Of a stretch of 64,000 nt of DNA, positions 16,726-26,160 are shown piece by piece. Under the pieces are notes generated by a model. The model had not been told where the DNA came from, did not search any database, and saw only the letters and a program-made list of their open reading frames with translations. The position numbers and the translations under genes are program-made. Where the stretch lies: positions 1 to 64,000 of the forward strand of contig JFHF01000003.1 of NCBI GenBank assembly GCA_000648925.1. The letters are read 5' to 3'. Within the stretch, counting starts at the first letter, position 1. Each line of letters begins with the position of its first letter. Source of the DNA: Caballeronia jiangsuensis. Lineage in GTDB: Bacteria; Pseudomonadota; Gammaproteobacteria; Burkholderiales; Burkholderiaceae.

Positions 16726-17664
16726 ATGAACACGGAACGAATCACTGCGCGCTTCGCCGGCGCATCGAACGCGCATGAACTGCGTCGCGGCGCAATCGAG
16801 ATGTCGCTCGCGATGCTGATGTCGGGCACGATCGGCTGGCTCGTCGTGTCGTCGGGGCAGACGCCCTGGAACGTGGTGTTTTTCCGCTGCGTGTTCGGCG
16901 CGGCGACGCTCATCGCGGTGTGCGCGGCGCTCGGCTTTCTGAAGAAGCGCTATTTCTCGTGGCGCATGATCGGGCTCGTCGCGCTCGGCAGCGTGGCGAT
17001 CGTCGGCAACTGGCTCTTGCTGTTCGCCGCGTATTCGCGCGCATCGATCTCGATGGCGACGACCGTCTACAACACGCAGCCGTTCATGCTCGTCGCGCTG
17101 GGCGTTTTCGTGCTGCGCGAGCGCGTGTCGGCATCGACGATCGCGTGGCTCGGCGTTGCATTCATCGGCCTCGTGATGGTGGTGCGCGTCGAGCCCGCCG
17201 TGCTGGCGATGCCGGGGCAATATCTGCAAGGCATCGCGTATGCGCTCGGCGCGGCTTTTCTGTACGCGATATCGTCGATCGTCACGAAGCGCCTGAAGGG
17301 CACGCCGCCGCATCTGATCGCGATGCTGCATGTGCTGTTCGGCATCGTCATGCTCGCGCCGTTCGCGCGCTTCGCAGAGACGCCCACATCGATCGGCGGC
17401 TGGTCCGATCTCGTCGTGCTCGGCGTCGTCAACACGGGGCTCATGTACGTGCTGCTCTACGGCGCGATCCAGAAGCTGCCGACCGCGACTACGGGCGCGC
17501 TGTCGTTCATCTATCCGGTGGTCGCGATCGTCGTCGACTGGCTCGCGTTCGGGCAAAGGCTCGCGTGGCTGCAAGTGGCGGGCGCGGTGCTCATTCTGCT
17601 CGCGGCGGCGGGGGTGAATCTGCAGTGGCGGATCGTGCCGCAAAAATGGCGCACGAACGATTGA
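16726..17664 (+). CDS. DMT-superfamily (EamA) transporter divergent from the Lrp regulator
   Basis: Ten-helix inner-membrane transporter of the EamA/RhaT type, likely an exporter of amino acids or another small metabolite. The 312-residue protein contains two EamA repeats (about 28-160 and 175-300); the first includes [23 protein letters not shown] and the second has [26 protein letters not shown] 16726 follows a GGGAACGAG site. The divergent Lrp regulator suggests ligand-controlled expression. Substrate unknown. Confidence 0.88.
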   Translation: MNTERITARFAGASNAHELRRGAIEMSLAMLMSGTIGWLVVSSGQTPWNVVFFRCVFGAATLIAVCAALGFLKKRYFSWRMIGLVALGSVAIVGNWLLLFAAYSRASISMATTVYNTQPFMLVALGVFVLRERVSASTIAWLGVAFIGLVMVVRVEPAVLAMPGQYLQGIAYALGAAFLYAISSIVTKRLKGTPPHLIAMLHVLFGIVMLAPFARFAETPTSIGGWSDLVVLGVVNTGLMYVLLYGAIQKLPTATTGALSFIYPVVAIVVDWLAFGQRLAWLQVAGAVLILLAAAGVNLQWRIVPQKWRTND

Positions 17665-17716
17665 CGCTCACTCGTATAGAATGGCGCCCCTTTCCGACTA
17701 CATCGAAATTCGCGCC

Positions 17717-18628
17717 ATGTGGTTCAAGAACCTTCAGCTTCACCGTCTCCCCGCACACTGGTCCGTCACGCCGCAGCACATGCAGCAATGGCTCGCGCCG
17801 CTCGCGTTCAGCGCGGCGTCGAGCATCGAGAACGAGCGGCGCGGCTGGGTCTCGCCGCGCGGCGACGATGAACTCGTCTACACGGCGAATCGTCAGATGC
17901 TCATCGTCTATCGCGCGGAGAAAAAGCTTCTGCCCGCGTCGGTCGTCACGCAGTTCGTGAAGGAACGCGCGGCCGAGATCGAAGAGCAGCAGGGCTTCAA
18001 ACCGGGCAGAAAGCAGTTGCGCGAGCTGAAAGAGCAGATCACCGACGAACTCCTGCCGCGCGCGTTCAGCATTCGCCGCGACACGCGCGTCTGGATCGAT
18101 CCGGTGAACGGCTGGCTCGCGATCGATTCGTCGTCGGCGACGGTGTGCGACGACATCATCGGCTTGCTGGTGAAGTCCGTCACCGATCTGCCGCTCGCCA
18201 GCGTGCGCACCGCGCGCTCGCCCGTTTCCGCGATGACCGAGTGGCTGCTATCGGGCGAAGGTCCCGCTGGCTTCACGCTCGATCGCGACACCGAACTGCG
18301 CTCGACCGGCGAAGGCAACGCGACTGTCCGCTATGTCGGCCACGCGCTCGAAACCGAAGACATGCGCCGCCATATCGAAGCGGGCAAGCAGTGTATGCGT
18401 CTCGCGATGACATGGGACGACCGCGTTTCCTTCGTGCTGACGCCATCGCTCACGTTGAAGCGCGTGAGCGCGCTCGATGTCATCAAGGAAGCCGCCGATC
18501 CCACCGCGGCGAACGACGACGAGCGCTTCGAATCCGACTTCATCCTGATGACGGGCGAGCTCGCGCGCATGCTGTCGGCGCTGACCGACGCGCTCGGCGG
18601 CGAAGAAGACCTGCGCGCGGCCGCGTAG
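17717..18628 (+). CDS. rdgC: Recombination-associated protein RdgC
   Basis: Ring-forming dsDNA-binding protein that modulates RecA-dependent recombination and protects replication forks. The start [11 protein letters not shown] and the length of 303 residues are typical of proteobacterial RdgC; other family segments are [25 protein letters not shown] and [12 protein letters not shown]. An upstream in-frame ATG at 17681 would add 12 atypical residues and was rejected. It is convergent with the diguanylate cyclase gene, only 9 bases away, and appears monocistronic. Confidence 0.95.
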   Translation: MWFKNLQLHRLPAHWSVTPQHMQQWLAPLAFSAASSIENERRGWVSPRGDDELVYTANRQMLIVYRAEKKLLPASVVTQFVKERAAEIEEQQGFKPGRKQLRELKEQITDELLPRAFSIRRDTRVWIDPVNGWLAIDSSSATVCDDIIGLLVKSVTDLPLASVRTARSPVSAMTEWLLSGEGPAGFTLDRDTELRSTGEGNATVRYVGHALETEDMRRHIEAGKQCMRLAMTWDDRVSFVLTPSLTLKRVSALDVIKEAADPTAANDDERFESDFILMTGELARMLSALTDALGGEEDLRAAA

Positions 18629-18637
18629 GAACCGGCG

Positions 18638-19783
18638 TCAGGCGGACGGCGACGGCGAGAACGCATAGCCGTTCTTGCCATTGCGCTTGACGGTGTACAT
18701 CGTCTCGTCGGCGGCGGCCACCAGCCGCCAGTAATCGTTGACGCGATCCGGGAAGCTCGCGATCCCGATGCTCGCGCGCACGATCGACAGCCCCATCTGC
18801 GCATCGGTCTCGCCGACGCACGCGATGATTCGTTGCGCGATCACGGCCAGCTCGCCGTCGTTCGAAAACTCGCTCACGAGCAGCGCGAATTCATCGCCGC
18901 CGATGCGCGCGACCAGATCGCCGCCGCGCACCGCCTGACGAAATCGACGCGATACCGCGATCAGAAATTCATCGCCGATGCGGTGTCCGTGCGTATCGTT
19001 GACGCGCTTGAAGCCATCGAGATCGATATACAGCACCGCGATGCGCGCCGAGCCGCGCGCGCCGCTCGCCAGCGCATTCGCCGCTTCCTCCAGCGCCGCG
19101 AAGAGCTTGCGGCGATTGGGCAGGCCCGTCATCGGATCGTGCAGCGACGCCTGCTCGAACTCGTTCGAGAGGCCGAGCAGTTGCCGGTTGCGCTTTGCAT
19201 ACATGCCGAGCGCGGTGATGAGCACGCCGAAAACGATCGCCGATAGCGCAATCAACGTATGCGACACGCTCAGAATGCGCTCGCGCACGTCCGCGCTCGC
19301 GCGATCGCGCTCGGTGCGCCACCAGGCGTAAGTCGAATCGAGCGCGGAACTCGCCTCGCCGAGCGCGATCGCGGGCGAGAGCACGGCCAGCGGCACGGAA
19401 GGCGCCGACATCGGGCTCGCCGACACCAGCGCGTGCAGCGACGCGAGCCGTGCCGCCAGTTCGATGCGCGACTCGCGATAGGCGGCCTGACGCTGGGCGT
19501 CGCCGGCTGGGGCGTTCTGCAGGGACAGCGCGGCGGCACGCGCGGTATCGGCGCGCTCGACCGCTTCGAGCACGAGCCCGACGTACTCCTGTTGCAGTTG
19601 CGCGGAAAAGATCGCGCGGATCTGCATCGCGAGGAACAGCAGGCCGATCAGCAGGCACAGCAATGCGGCGCCCGCGAGCGGCGCGGGGCCGGGCACGCGC
19701 ATGCGCACGAGCGCATGCCGCACACGGCCCGCCAGCGTGTCCTCAGGGGCGTGAATACTCCTCTCGCTGACGGTTCGGGACAT
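18638..19783 (-). CDS. Membrane-bound diguanylate cyclase (GGDEF)
   Basis: Makes cyclic di-GMP from two GTP. The 381-residue protein has an N-terminal membrane helix (about 36-56), a periplasmic helical sensor region (about 60-165), a second helix (about 170-192) and a C-terminal GGDEF domain (about 215-375). The active-site GGDEF near residue 295 is intact, and RGGD a few residues earlier is a canonical RxxD inhibitory site. There is no EAL domain. Its start lies inside the end of the upstream gene (41-base overlap), so the two are expressed together. The signal sensed is unknown. Confidence 0.92.
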   Translation of the reverse strand: MSRTVSERSIHAPEDTLAGRVRHALVRMRVPGPAPLAGAALLCLLIGLLFLAMQIRAIFSAQLQQEYVGLVLEAVERADTARAAALSLQNAPAGDAQRQAAYRESRIELAARLASLHALVSASPMSAPSVPLAVLSPAIALGEASSALDSTYAWWRTERDRASADVRERILSVSHTLIALSAIVFGVLITALGMYAKRNRQLLGLSNEFEQASLHDPMTGLPNRRKLFAALEEAANALASGARGSARIAVLYIDLDGFKRVNDTHGHRIGDEFLIAVSRRFRQAVRGGDLVARIGGDEFALLVSEFSNDGELAVIAQRIIACVGETDAQMGLSIVRASIGIASFPDRVNDYWRLVAAADETMYTVKRNGKNGYAFSPSPSA

Positions 19784-20492
19784 TGTGTCGATAGCTCACT
19801 CGATGGAAAAACGCGCCCATGCGCGCGAACAGCCCGCCCTCGGGCTTCGCGCGCGGCTGCTGATGTTTGCGCGCCTGCGCATACGGATCGGCGTTGCCGC
19901 GATTGACGGCGGCCCGCTGCGTCGCCGATGGCGTGCCGCGGCGTTGCACGGCGGCGCTCTGCACGGGCGCGGCGGCGGATGCGTCGGCCTGCTGTGCCTG
20001 CGCGGCCACGGCGGCTGTCGCGAGGGCCGCGTCGGCGCCGTTATCGGCGACTGTCGGTTCGTCGGAGGCGTCGGCGGCCGGTGCGTTGTCCGCAAGCGAT
20101 GCCGTGTCGATGGGCGCAGGCGCTTCGTTCGACGCATAGGGCAGCGCGCCGGTCAGAGGCGTCTCGACGGCGCCAGCCGACTGCGTCTGCGCGGCAATGG
20201 CGGGCTGGTCGATGCCGAGCGTGCGGCGGGCGCTCGACATCGCTTCGGCGTACACGCGCTGGTCGTGGTTGAACCACATGCCGTACGCGACGGTGCCGAG
20301 CACGCCGATCCCGAGCGCGGTCGCCGATGCCATCCACAGCGCGAGTCGCCCGAAGCGCAGCGGCGTGCGCAGGGGGCCGGGATCGTCGTCGTAATCGATT
20401 GCAGGCTCGGGCGGTTGAATGACAGTGGGATCATTCGCGGGACTTGCTCGATCCGCGATGCTCTCTTCGGGTAGCTTTGCGTGCTGAGGCAT
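19743..20492 (-). CDS. Single-pass Ala/Pro-rich membrane protein, upstream partner of the diguanylate cyclase
   Basis: No family recognised. From ATG 20492 (GGAG nine bases upstream) the 249-residue product has an acidic N-terminus, one membrane helix (about 48-70, LALWMASATALGIGVLGTVA), and a long low-complexity periplasmic part rich in Ala, Asp and Gln that ends in a basic Arg/His-rich tail. The gene overlaps the diguanylate cyclase gene by 41 bases, so it is likely coupled to it and may modulate or anchor it. Some of the alanine-rich composition may reflect drift at high GC. Confidence 0.65.
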   Translation of the reverse strand: MPQHAKLPEESIADRASPANDPTVIQPPEPAIDYDDDPGPLRTPLRFGRLALWMASATALGIGVLGTVAYGMWFNHDQRVYAEAMSSARRTLGIDQPAIAAQTQSAGAVETPLTGALPYASNEAPAPIDTASLADNAPAADASDEPTVADNGADAALATAAVAAQAQQADASAAAPVQSAAVQRRGTPSATQRAAVNRGNADPYAQARKHQQPRAKPEGGLFARMGAFFHRVSYRHNVPNRQREEYSRP

Positions 20493-20985
20493 GACAGCGC
20501 TCTCCAGAACGTATTCGTCAGACAGCGGACCGGCGCGGACGCAGGGCGCGCGCTCAGTCCGGCACTTGCCCGCGCGTCCCGTCATTTGGACGATGAACGC
20601 GCCGCGGCGACGTCGAACGTGACAGCCGAATGCCGGTTCAGCCTGCACTGCCGGGCCAATTTTTGCCAAACAATGTAACTCGCGCCACATACCGCCACAA
20701 TTAGGGGCGGCGATGAGGCGCGGGAACGAAGACGCGGATTAGCGCGTTCGATGCTCGGCGAAATGGGCGCTGGCGGGGCCGGACGGACCGGTGCGCGGTG
20801 ATCTCACCGCATCGCACGACGCGACGGCGAAGCAAGTTCGGCCACTATTGCAGCATTTTTCATTCCAGCCCCGATTTGATGAACGGTGCATGCATCATTC
20901 TTCAGAGGAAGTTCCCGCGCGTATGTGAGGTCGCGCACATACGCGCGCGGCGAGATTTCGAATGTGGAGCGCGCGCCACACTCCG
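20493..20985. other. Non-coding stretch between a membrane protein gene and a DMT gene
   Basis: About 490 bases with no convincing gene on either strand. The left part must hold the promoter of the minus-strand membrane protein/diguanylate cyclase unit; the right part carries a long inverted repeat beyond the end of the DMT gene. Confidence 0.6.
20916..20947 (-). terminator. Long inverted repeat downstream of the DMT gene
   Basis: Perfect 12-bp arms CGCGCGTATGTG and CACATACGCGCG with an 8-base loop, 39 bases after the minus-strand DMT gene stop. No T-run on either side, so it could be a 3'-end-protecting stem or a protein-binding site. Confidence 0.45.
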
Positions 20986-21876
20986 TCAGCGCCGTTTCGC
21001 CGATACGACGAGCGCGATGCCGCCGAGTATCGCCGCCGCGCTCGCGGCGAGCCGCGCGGTCAGCGGCTCGCCCAGCAAAAGCACGCCGCCCGCCGCCGCG
21101 ATCACGGGCACGCTCAGTTGCACCGTCGCGGCCGTCGCGGGCTTCAGACCTTTCAACGCCGCGTACCAGATGACATAGCCGAGCGCCGAGGTCAGCGCGC
21201 CCGATGCGGCCGCATAGGCGAAGCCCGGAGCGTCGAAACTCGCGAACGGCCACGCGAGCGCCGACACGGCGAGCGCGAAGGGCAGCGCGCGCATGAAGTT
21301 GCCGGCCGTTTCGGCGACGGGGTCGGACCGGCCGCGTCCGCGCAGCGAGTAGACGCCCCAGCCGATGCCCGCCGCGATCATCAGCGCCGACGAAAACGGA
21401 TCAGGCGCGGCGAGGCCCGGCAGCACGAGCCACACGAGTCCGGCGAGCGCGAGCAGCAGGCCGAGCCATTGCATCGCGGCGAGACGTTCGCCGATCGCGA
21501 TGCCGTAGCCGATCATCGTCGCCTGGACCGCGCCGAAGAGGAGCAGCGCGCCGGTGCCCGCCGCGAGCCGCACGTAGGCATAGGAGAACGGCGCCGCGTA
21601 GACGGTCAGCGCGAGCGCCGATACCCAGTTCCCGGCGCGGCGCGTATCGGCGCGTGCATGGCTGATGCGCGCGCGCAGCATCACCCACAGCACGAGCGCC
21701 GCCGACGCGATGCGCACGAGCGTGAAGCTCGCCGCGTCGATCTGCGTGCCTTTGAGCGCGAGACGGCACAACAGCGAGTTGCCGGCGAAGGCGAGCATCG
21801 CGATGACGGTAAGCATCGCGATGCGCGCGCCGTGCGACGCGCTCGCGGATGAAGCATCGGAATCGGACTTGGACAT
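20986..21876 (-). CDS. DMT-superfamily (EamA) transporter
   Basis: A 296-residue inner-membrane protein with ten predicted helices in two EamA repeats; it begins with a Ser/Ala/Asp-rich cytoplasmic tail, then MLTVIAMLAFAGNSLLCRLA. The second repeat includes YVIWYAALKGLKPATAATVQ, typical of the last repeat of this family. Probable metabolite exporter; substrate not predictable. It is followed by the BrkB-family gene upstream on the same strand, with a 44-base gap, so the two may be co-transcribed. Confidence 0.85.
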   Translation of the reverse strand: MSKSDSDASSASASHGARIAMLTVIAMLAFAGNSLLCRLALKGTQIDAASFTLVRIASAALVLWVMLRARISHARADTRRAGNWVSALALTVYAAPFSYAYVRLAAGTGALLLFGAVQATMIGYGIAIGERLAAMQWLGLLLALAGLVWLVLPGLAAPDPFSSALMIAAGIGWGVYSLRGRGRSDPVAETAGNFMRALPFALAVSALAWPFASFDAPGFAYAAASGALTSALGYVIWYAALKGLKPATAATVQLSVPVIAAAGGVLLLGEPLTARLAASAAAILGGIALVVSAKRR

Positions 21877-21920
21877 CGGCAGCGCGATGGACGAGAGCGC
21901 CTCACTCTAGCGCAGTCGCG

Positions 21921-22832
21921 TCAGCCGGTGGTGAAAGGCTGCGGCGGCGCATCGCCTTCGCTGCCGAAGCGCTCGAATTCGGAGATCACCTGCGCGCCGA
22001 AGAGCAGCAGCGTGGCGAGCGCCTCCAGGCTGAACAGCACGACGATCGACGTCGTCAGCGAGCCGTACACGACGCTCACCTGCGAAAGCGTCGCGAAGTA
22101 CCACACGAGCACGTGGCGCGTGATTTCCCACAGCACGGCGGCCGTCACGCTGCCGAGCAGCGCGAGCCGCAGCGACGGCCTGCCGACCGGCATCACGAGA
22201 TAGATCGACGTGAGCACGAAAATCTCGCCCGCCACGCCGAGCAGATAGAGCAGGAGCCGCGACACGCCCTTGAGCGACACCTCGACGCCGAGCAGATCGA
22301 CGCTGTTGCTGCCCATCGCCTGGAGGCCGTTCGACACGAGCGTGACGATCAGCATGCCGACGCCGAGAAAGAGGATGTAGCAGTAAGGCAGGAGCGCCGA
22401 GAGCAGAAAGTGCCGCCGCCGGATCGCGACGCGATGCACGAAGATCACCGACATCGCGTTCTCAAGCACGGTGAACGCGAGCGAGCTGAAGAAGATCATC
22501 GTGACGAGCAGCAGCCAGCCGAGCACCGCGCGATGCGCGAGAAAGTTGGCGAGTTCGCGCACGACGGCGCGCGCCTGGCCGGGCACGAGCCATTCGAGCA
22601 GATGCGCGAGGGTTTCGAGCAGTTCCTGCTGACCAATGAATTTGGACAGCACGATCACGATCAGGATCAGCAACGGAACGATCGACAGGAGCGCGTAATA
22701 CGCCACCGCGCCCGCGAGCAGCAGGCCCTGGTTCGCGCGGAACGCCCGGATGGTCCGCATCGCGAAGCCGAATGGATGGCGCGCGACGCTTCTCACCTGA
22801 GGGCCCAGCACAGGACCGAGAATCTTCGACAT
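21921..22832 (-). CDS. YihY/BrkB-family membrane protein
   Basis: Polytopic inner-membrane protein of the BrkB (YihY) family; the original Bordetella member was linked to serum resistance, but the family function is unsettled. From ATG 22832 (GGAGG five bases upstream) it has 303 residues with about six helices; family segments are LLLAGAVAYYALLSIVPLLI near residue 40 and SLAFTVLENAMSVIF. A longer frame to 22898 lacks a ribosome site. It is divergent from the small 22927 gene region and precedes the DMT gene on the same strand. Confidence 0.88.
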   Translation of the reverse strand: MSKILGPVLGPQVRSVARHPFGFAMRTIRAFRANQGLLLAGAVAYYALLSIVPLLILIVIVLSKFIGQQELLETLAHLLEWLVPGQARAVVRELANFLAHRAVLGWLLLVTMIFFSSLAFTVLENAMSVIFVHRVAIRRRHFLLSALLPYCYILFLGVGMLIVTLVSNGLQAMGSNSVDLLGVEVSLKGVSRLLLYLLGVAGEIFVLTSIYLVMPVGRPSLRLALLGSVTAAVLWEITRHVLVWYFATLSQVSVVYGSLTTSIVVLFSLEALATLLLFGAQVISEFERFGSEGDAPPQPFTTG

Positions 22833-22926
22833 GGGACCTCCGCGGCGCGATGCTGCCCATCTTGTTCCGACGAGCAAGGATCGCTCCCGTGCGCGCACGC
22901 GCCTGGCCGAAGTCCGACGCGGCAGG

Positions 22927-23127
22927 TCAGCCGGGGCGACGCGCCTCGCTGCGCGCGGCGGCCTGCTTGGCGGCTTCCTCGAACGCGAGATCGAGCAGGA
23001 TATCCACTTCGCACGCGGGCAACTCGGTCGCGTCGACGTTGCGCAGTCGGCAGAAAAGCGCGAGCGCCTCGGCTGCGGCGGCGAAGGCGTCGTTCATATC
23101 GCGGGAATTAAGGCGTCGTTTTCTCAT
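22927..23127 (-). CDS. Small acidic helical protein, 66 residues or fewer
   Basis: Hypothetical. The second half, ALFCRLRNVDATELPACEVD followed by ILLDLAFEEAAKQAAARSEA, has a regular amphipathic pattern and gene-like codon use. The start is uncertain: ATG 23127 gives 66 residues and ATG 23097 gives 56; neither has a clear ribosome site. It lies upstream of the BrkB-family gene on the same strand, 94 bases away. It could be a real small protein or a shadow of nothing; I favour real. Confidence 0.45.
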   Translation of the reverse strand: MRKRRLNSRDMNDAFAAAAEALALFCRLRNVDATELPACEVDILLDLAFEEAAKQAAARSEARRPG

Positions 23128-23262
23128 GGTTCACATAACGGCAGCCGCACGGCCGGACTTTAATGTGCGGCGGCGCAGCGCGCATTCCAGTTTCACGTTC
23201 CGCTTTTGGATGGATTAACCTAGGTTCATAACACGCGCCCGTCGAAGGCACAGGAGGACATC

Positions 23263-24738
23263 ATGGCCGCATCCCACGCAACCTCCGCCGCCGACGCGCT
23301 CGGCGCCGACGCCGAAATCGTCGACGCCGACGAACGCCTCTACAACCACGATCTCGCGCCCGTGCCGCGCGCGAAGCGGACCTGGAACGGCTACAGCATC
23401 TTCGCGATGTGGATGTCGGACGTGCACAGCGTCGGCGGCTACACCTTCGCGGCGAGCCTCTTTCTGCTCGGCATCTCCGGCTGGCAGGTGCTGCTCGCGC
23501 TGACCATCGGCATTCTCATCGTGTATGTGCTGATGAACTGGGTCGGCAAGCCGAGTCTCAGGCACGGCATTCCGTTTCCCGTGATGGCGCGCGTCTCGAT
23601 GGGCGTGATGGGCGCGAATCTCGCCGCGCTGATCCGCGGCGTGGTCGGCATCGTGTGGTACGGGGTGCAGACGTATTTCGCGTCGAAGGCCGTCGCGACG
23701 CTCCTGCTTCTGTTCGTGCCGTCGGTCGTGGCGTGGCGCGATACGAGCTTCCTGCGGCTCGACATGCTCGGCTGGGTGAGCTTTCTTTTCATGTGGCTGC
23801 TGCAGCTCATCATCTTTCAGCGCGGCATGGAGATCATCCGCAAGTTCATCGATTTTTGCGGGCCGGCGGTGTATGTCGTGATGTTCGTGCTGATGGGCTG
23901 GATCCTGTATCGCGCGGGTCTCGGCAGCCTCAATCTCACGCTGTCGGGCAAGGTGCTGTCGGGCGACGAGCAACTGCACGCGATGATCAACGCGACGCTG
24001 CTCGTCGTGAGCTACTTCGCCGCGCTGCTCCTGAACTTCGGCGACTTCTCGCGCTTCGCGAAGAGCGAGCGGCAGATGAAGATCGGCAATTTTCTCGGCT
24101 TGCCGTTCAACTTCGTTGCGTTTGCGATCATCACGGTGATCGTCACGGCGGGCAGCGAGAAGGTGTTCGGCACGATGATCATGGACCCGGTCGAGATCGT
24201 CTCGCGTATCGAGAACAAGGTGTGGGTGGCGATCGGCAGCATCACGTTCGTGATCGCGACGATGGGCATCAATATCGTCGCGAACTTCGTGTCGCCCGCG
24301 TATGACATCGCCAATCTTTTCCCGAAGCATGTGGACTTCAAGAAGGGCGGACTGATCGCGTCGATTCTCGCGGTGATCGTGTGCCCGTGGATCTTCGTCG
24401 ACAGCCCGAAGGCGATCACGATTTTCGTGTCCGTGTTCGGCGCCGTGCTCGCGCCGATGTACGGCGTGATGATGGCCGATTACTACCTCGTGAAGCGCCA
24501 GCAGGTGAAGACCGCCGACCTCTACACGATGCAGCCCGGCGGACGCTTCTACTACGATGGCGGCTGGAACAAGGTCGGGCTCGCGGCGCTCCTCGTGTCG
24601 GGCGCGATCTCGGTCGGCTGGGAGCTGTCGACGCAAATGCTCAAGCTCCTGCCGCCCAACAATCTCGGCTGGCTGATCGGCGCGGCCGCAGGCGCGCTCC
24701 TCTACGTCGTGCTGATGCGCATGGCGAATCGAAAATAG
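23263..24738 (+). CDS. NCS1-family nucleobase/related-compound symporter
   Basis: Twelve-helix sodium- or proton-coupled importer of the NCS1 (cytosine/uracil/allantoin/thiamine) family. The 491-residue protein begins with a 50-residue hydrophilic tail, then WNGYSIFAMWMSDVHSVGGY, the family helix-1 motif, then LALTIGILIVYVLMN and RHGIPFPVMARVSMGVMGAN in helix 3. GGAGG lies seven bases before ATG 23263. No catabolic gene is adjacent, so the substrate (purine, pyrimidine, hydantoin or allantoin) cannot be named. A 10-bp palindrome, AACCTAGGTT, sits at 23217-23226 in its upstream region. Confidence 0.88.
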   Translation: MAASHATSAADALGADAEIVDADERLYNHDLAPVPRAKRTWNGYSIFAMWMSDVHSVGGYTFAASLFLLGISGWQVLLALTIGILIVYVLMNWVGKPSLRHGIPFPVMARVSMGVMGANLAALIRGVVGIVWYGVQTYFASKAVATLLLLFVPSVVAWRDTSFLRLDMLGWVSFLFMWLLQLIIFQRGMEIIRKFIDFCGPAVYVVMFVLMGWILYRAGLGSLNLTLSGKVLSGDEQLHAMINATLLVVSYFAALLLNFGDFSRFAKSERQMKIGNFLGLPFNFVAFAIITVIVTAGSEKVFGTMIMDPVEIVSRIENKVWVAIGSITFVIATMGINIVANFVSPAYDIANLFPKHVDFKKGGLIASILAVIVCPWIFVDSPKAITIFVSVFGAVLAPMYGVMMADYYLVKRQQVKTADLYTMQPGGRFYYDGGWNKVGLAALLVSGAISVGWELSTQMLKLLPPNNLGWLIGAAAGALLYVVLMRMANRK

Positions 24739-24745
24739 CGCGGCT

Positions 24746-25069
24746 TTATTTGAGCCACTTGCGCACGTCCTGCTCCCATTCGGGCTGGCCGCAGTTCGGC
24801 GGATTCTCCGGGCCGAGCACGGTGATGTAGCCCTTGTCCTTCATGCACGACTCGTAGGCGCGCACCTGCGTGCAGCGGCCCGCGCCCGCTTTCTTCGCGG
24901 CGGCCTTGCATGCGGACATCGAATTGTCCATGCCGCTGAAATCGGCATCGGGACCGGCATCGTTCCACGAGGGCGGGTTCGCGCTCGCCGAGAATTCGAC
25001 GGGCGTGCTGCACGCGGCGAGCGCCAGCGAGGCAGCGACAGGCAGGCACGAGCGGAAAAGTCGATTCAT
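24746..25069 (-). CDS. Small lipoprotein with conserved cysteines
   Basis: No named family. ATG 25069 (AAGGAG nine bases upstream) gives 107 residues: a lipoprotein signal with lipobox LAAC (Cys20), then a mature domain of about 88 residues with four further cysteines (in MSACKAA, GRCTQV, ESCMKDKGY and PNCGQPEW), which suggests two disulfides in the periplasm. The motif Y/ESCMKDKGY recurs in small burkholderial lipoproteins. Convergent with the NCS1 gene, 7 bases away, and divergent from the hydrolase gene. Confidence 0.78.
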   Translation of the reverse strand: MNRLFRSCLPVAASLALAACSTPVEFSASANPPSWNDAGPDADFSGMDNSMSACKAAAKKAGAGRCTQVRAYESCMKDKGYITVLGPENPPNCGQPEWEQDVRKWLK

Positions 25070-25179
25070 CTGCTTGAACTCCTTTTTCTTAAGCTCTTGT
25101 TGAAGGCGCACGATCCGCCGCCTATTATTCCCCGCTGTCGTGACGCGCGTCGCGTTTTTTTATTCCGCCTGGAGTGCCG

Positions 25180-26154
25180 ATGAAACCCATGCCGCTCGCC
25201 CGCGTCGTGTCGTCGTGCTTCGCCGTCGCAGTGTTATCGATCGCGTCGCACGCTTTTGCCGACGATGTCTCTTTCGGCGCGAGCCAGCTTTGCGGCTTGC
25301 AGAGCGCGCGCCCCGACCGGAACGCCGCCGTGCAGGTGAAAACCGTGCAGGGCAGGAACGGGCCGATCGGCTATGCGCGCTTCGGGCAAGGCACGCCGCT
25401 TCTGCTCATCACGGGCTATCGCGCGACGCTCGGCGAATGGAACGCGTATTTTCTCGGCGCGCTCGCGAAGCATCATGAGGTCATCGTGTTCGACAATCGC
25501 GGCGTAGGACGCTCGACGCCGATGGCGGGGCATTACGGCCCCGGCTGCGGCATCCGCGACATGGCCGCCGATGCCGCCGATGTCATTGCGGGTCTGAAGC
25601 TCGCGCGCGTGGACGTGGTCGGCTGGTCGATGGGCGGCATGATCGCGCAGCAACTCGCGCTCGATGCGCGCGAGAAGGTCGAATCACTCACGCTGATCGC
25701 GACCGCGCCGCCGGGTCCGGAAGCGGTGCCCTTGACGCCCGAGGTGCAACAGGTGCTGTCGAGTTCGGGCGCGGACGCATTTCCCAGGATCATGGCCGTG
25801 CTCTTTCCCGCCGACGCCGTCGCGGATGCGTCGAAGTGTTTCGTCGGCGACATGTTCGCGCCGCGCGGCTACAAGGGCCGGCCCGTGCCCGATGCGGTCG
25901 CGGACCAGCAGAATCGGGCGATGACGCAGTGGTTCGCGGATTCCGCCGCCGCCGATCGGTTGCGCCGCTCGCCGGTGCGCACGTTGATTATCGCGGGCGC
26001 GAACGACGATGTCCTCGCCGATGCCAACGCGCGCCGTCTCGAACGGATGATTCCGCGCGCGACGCTCGATGTGGTCGCGGACGCGGGACACGCGCTGATG
26101 TTCCAGTATCCGATCGAGTTAGCGCGGCATATCGATGCGTTCGTAGCGAAGTGA
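25180..26154 (+). CDS. Exported alpha/beta hydrolase
   Basis: A 324-residue alpha/beta-hydrolase-fold protein with an N-terminal signal peptide (about residues 1-28, ending near SHAFA). The oxyanion region HHEVIVFDNRGVGRS, the nucleophile elbow VVGWSMGGM (Ser near 151), the acid in IIAGANDDVL and the C-terminal His in DAGHALMFQ form a complete triad. Periplasmic or secreted; substrate unknown, with similarity in layout to haloperoxidase or 3-oxoadipate lactonase-like enzymes. ATG 25180 is chosen because CTGGAG precedes it by five bases; a GTG at 25174 is less likely. Confidence 0.87.
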   Translation: MKPMPLARVVSSCFAVAVLSIASHAFADDVSFGASQLCGLQSARPDRNAAVQVKTVQGRNGPIGYARFGQGTPLLLITGYRATLGEWNAYFLGALAKHHEVIVFDNRGVGRSTPMAGHYGPGCGIRDMAADAADVIAGLKLARVDVVGWSMGGMIAQQLALDAREKVESLTLIATAPPGPEAVPLTPEVQQVLSSSGADAFPRIMAVLFPADAVADASKCFVGDMFAPRGYKGRPVPDAVADQQNRAMTQWFADSAAADRLRRSPVRTLIIAGANDDVLADANARRLERMIPRATLDVVADAGHALMFQYPIELARHIDAFVAK

Positions 26155-26160
26155 CTCGCC

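Noticed and set aside
22927..23111. Plus-strand Arg-rich frames around 22.8-23.1 kb as genes
   Set aside because: They overlap the BrkB start region in antisense, have no ribosome site, and show shadow composition.
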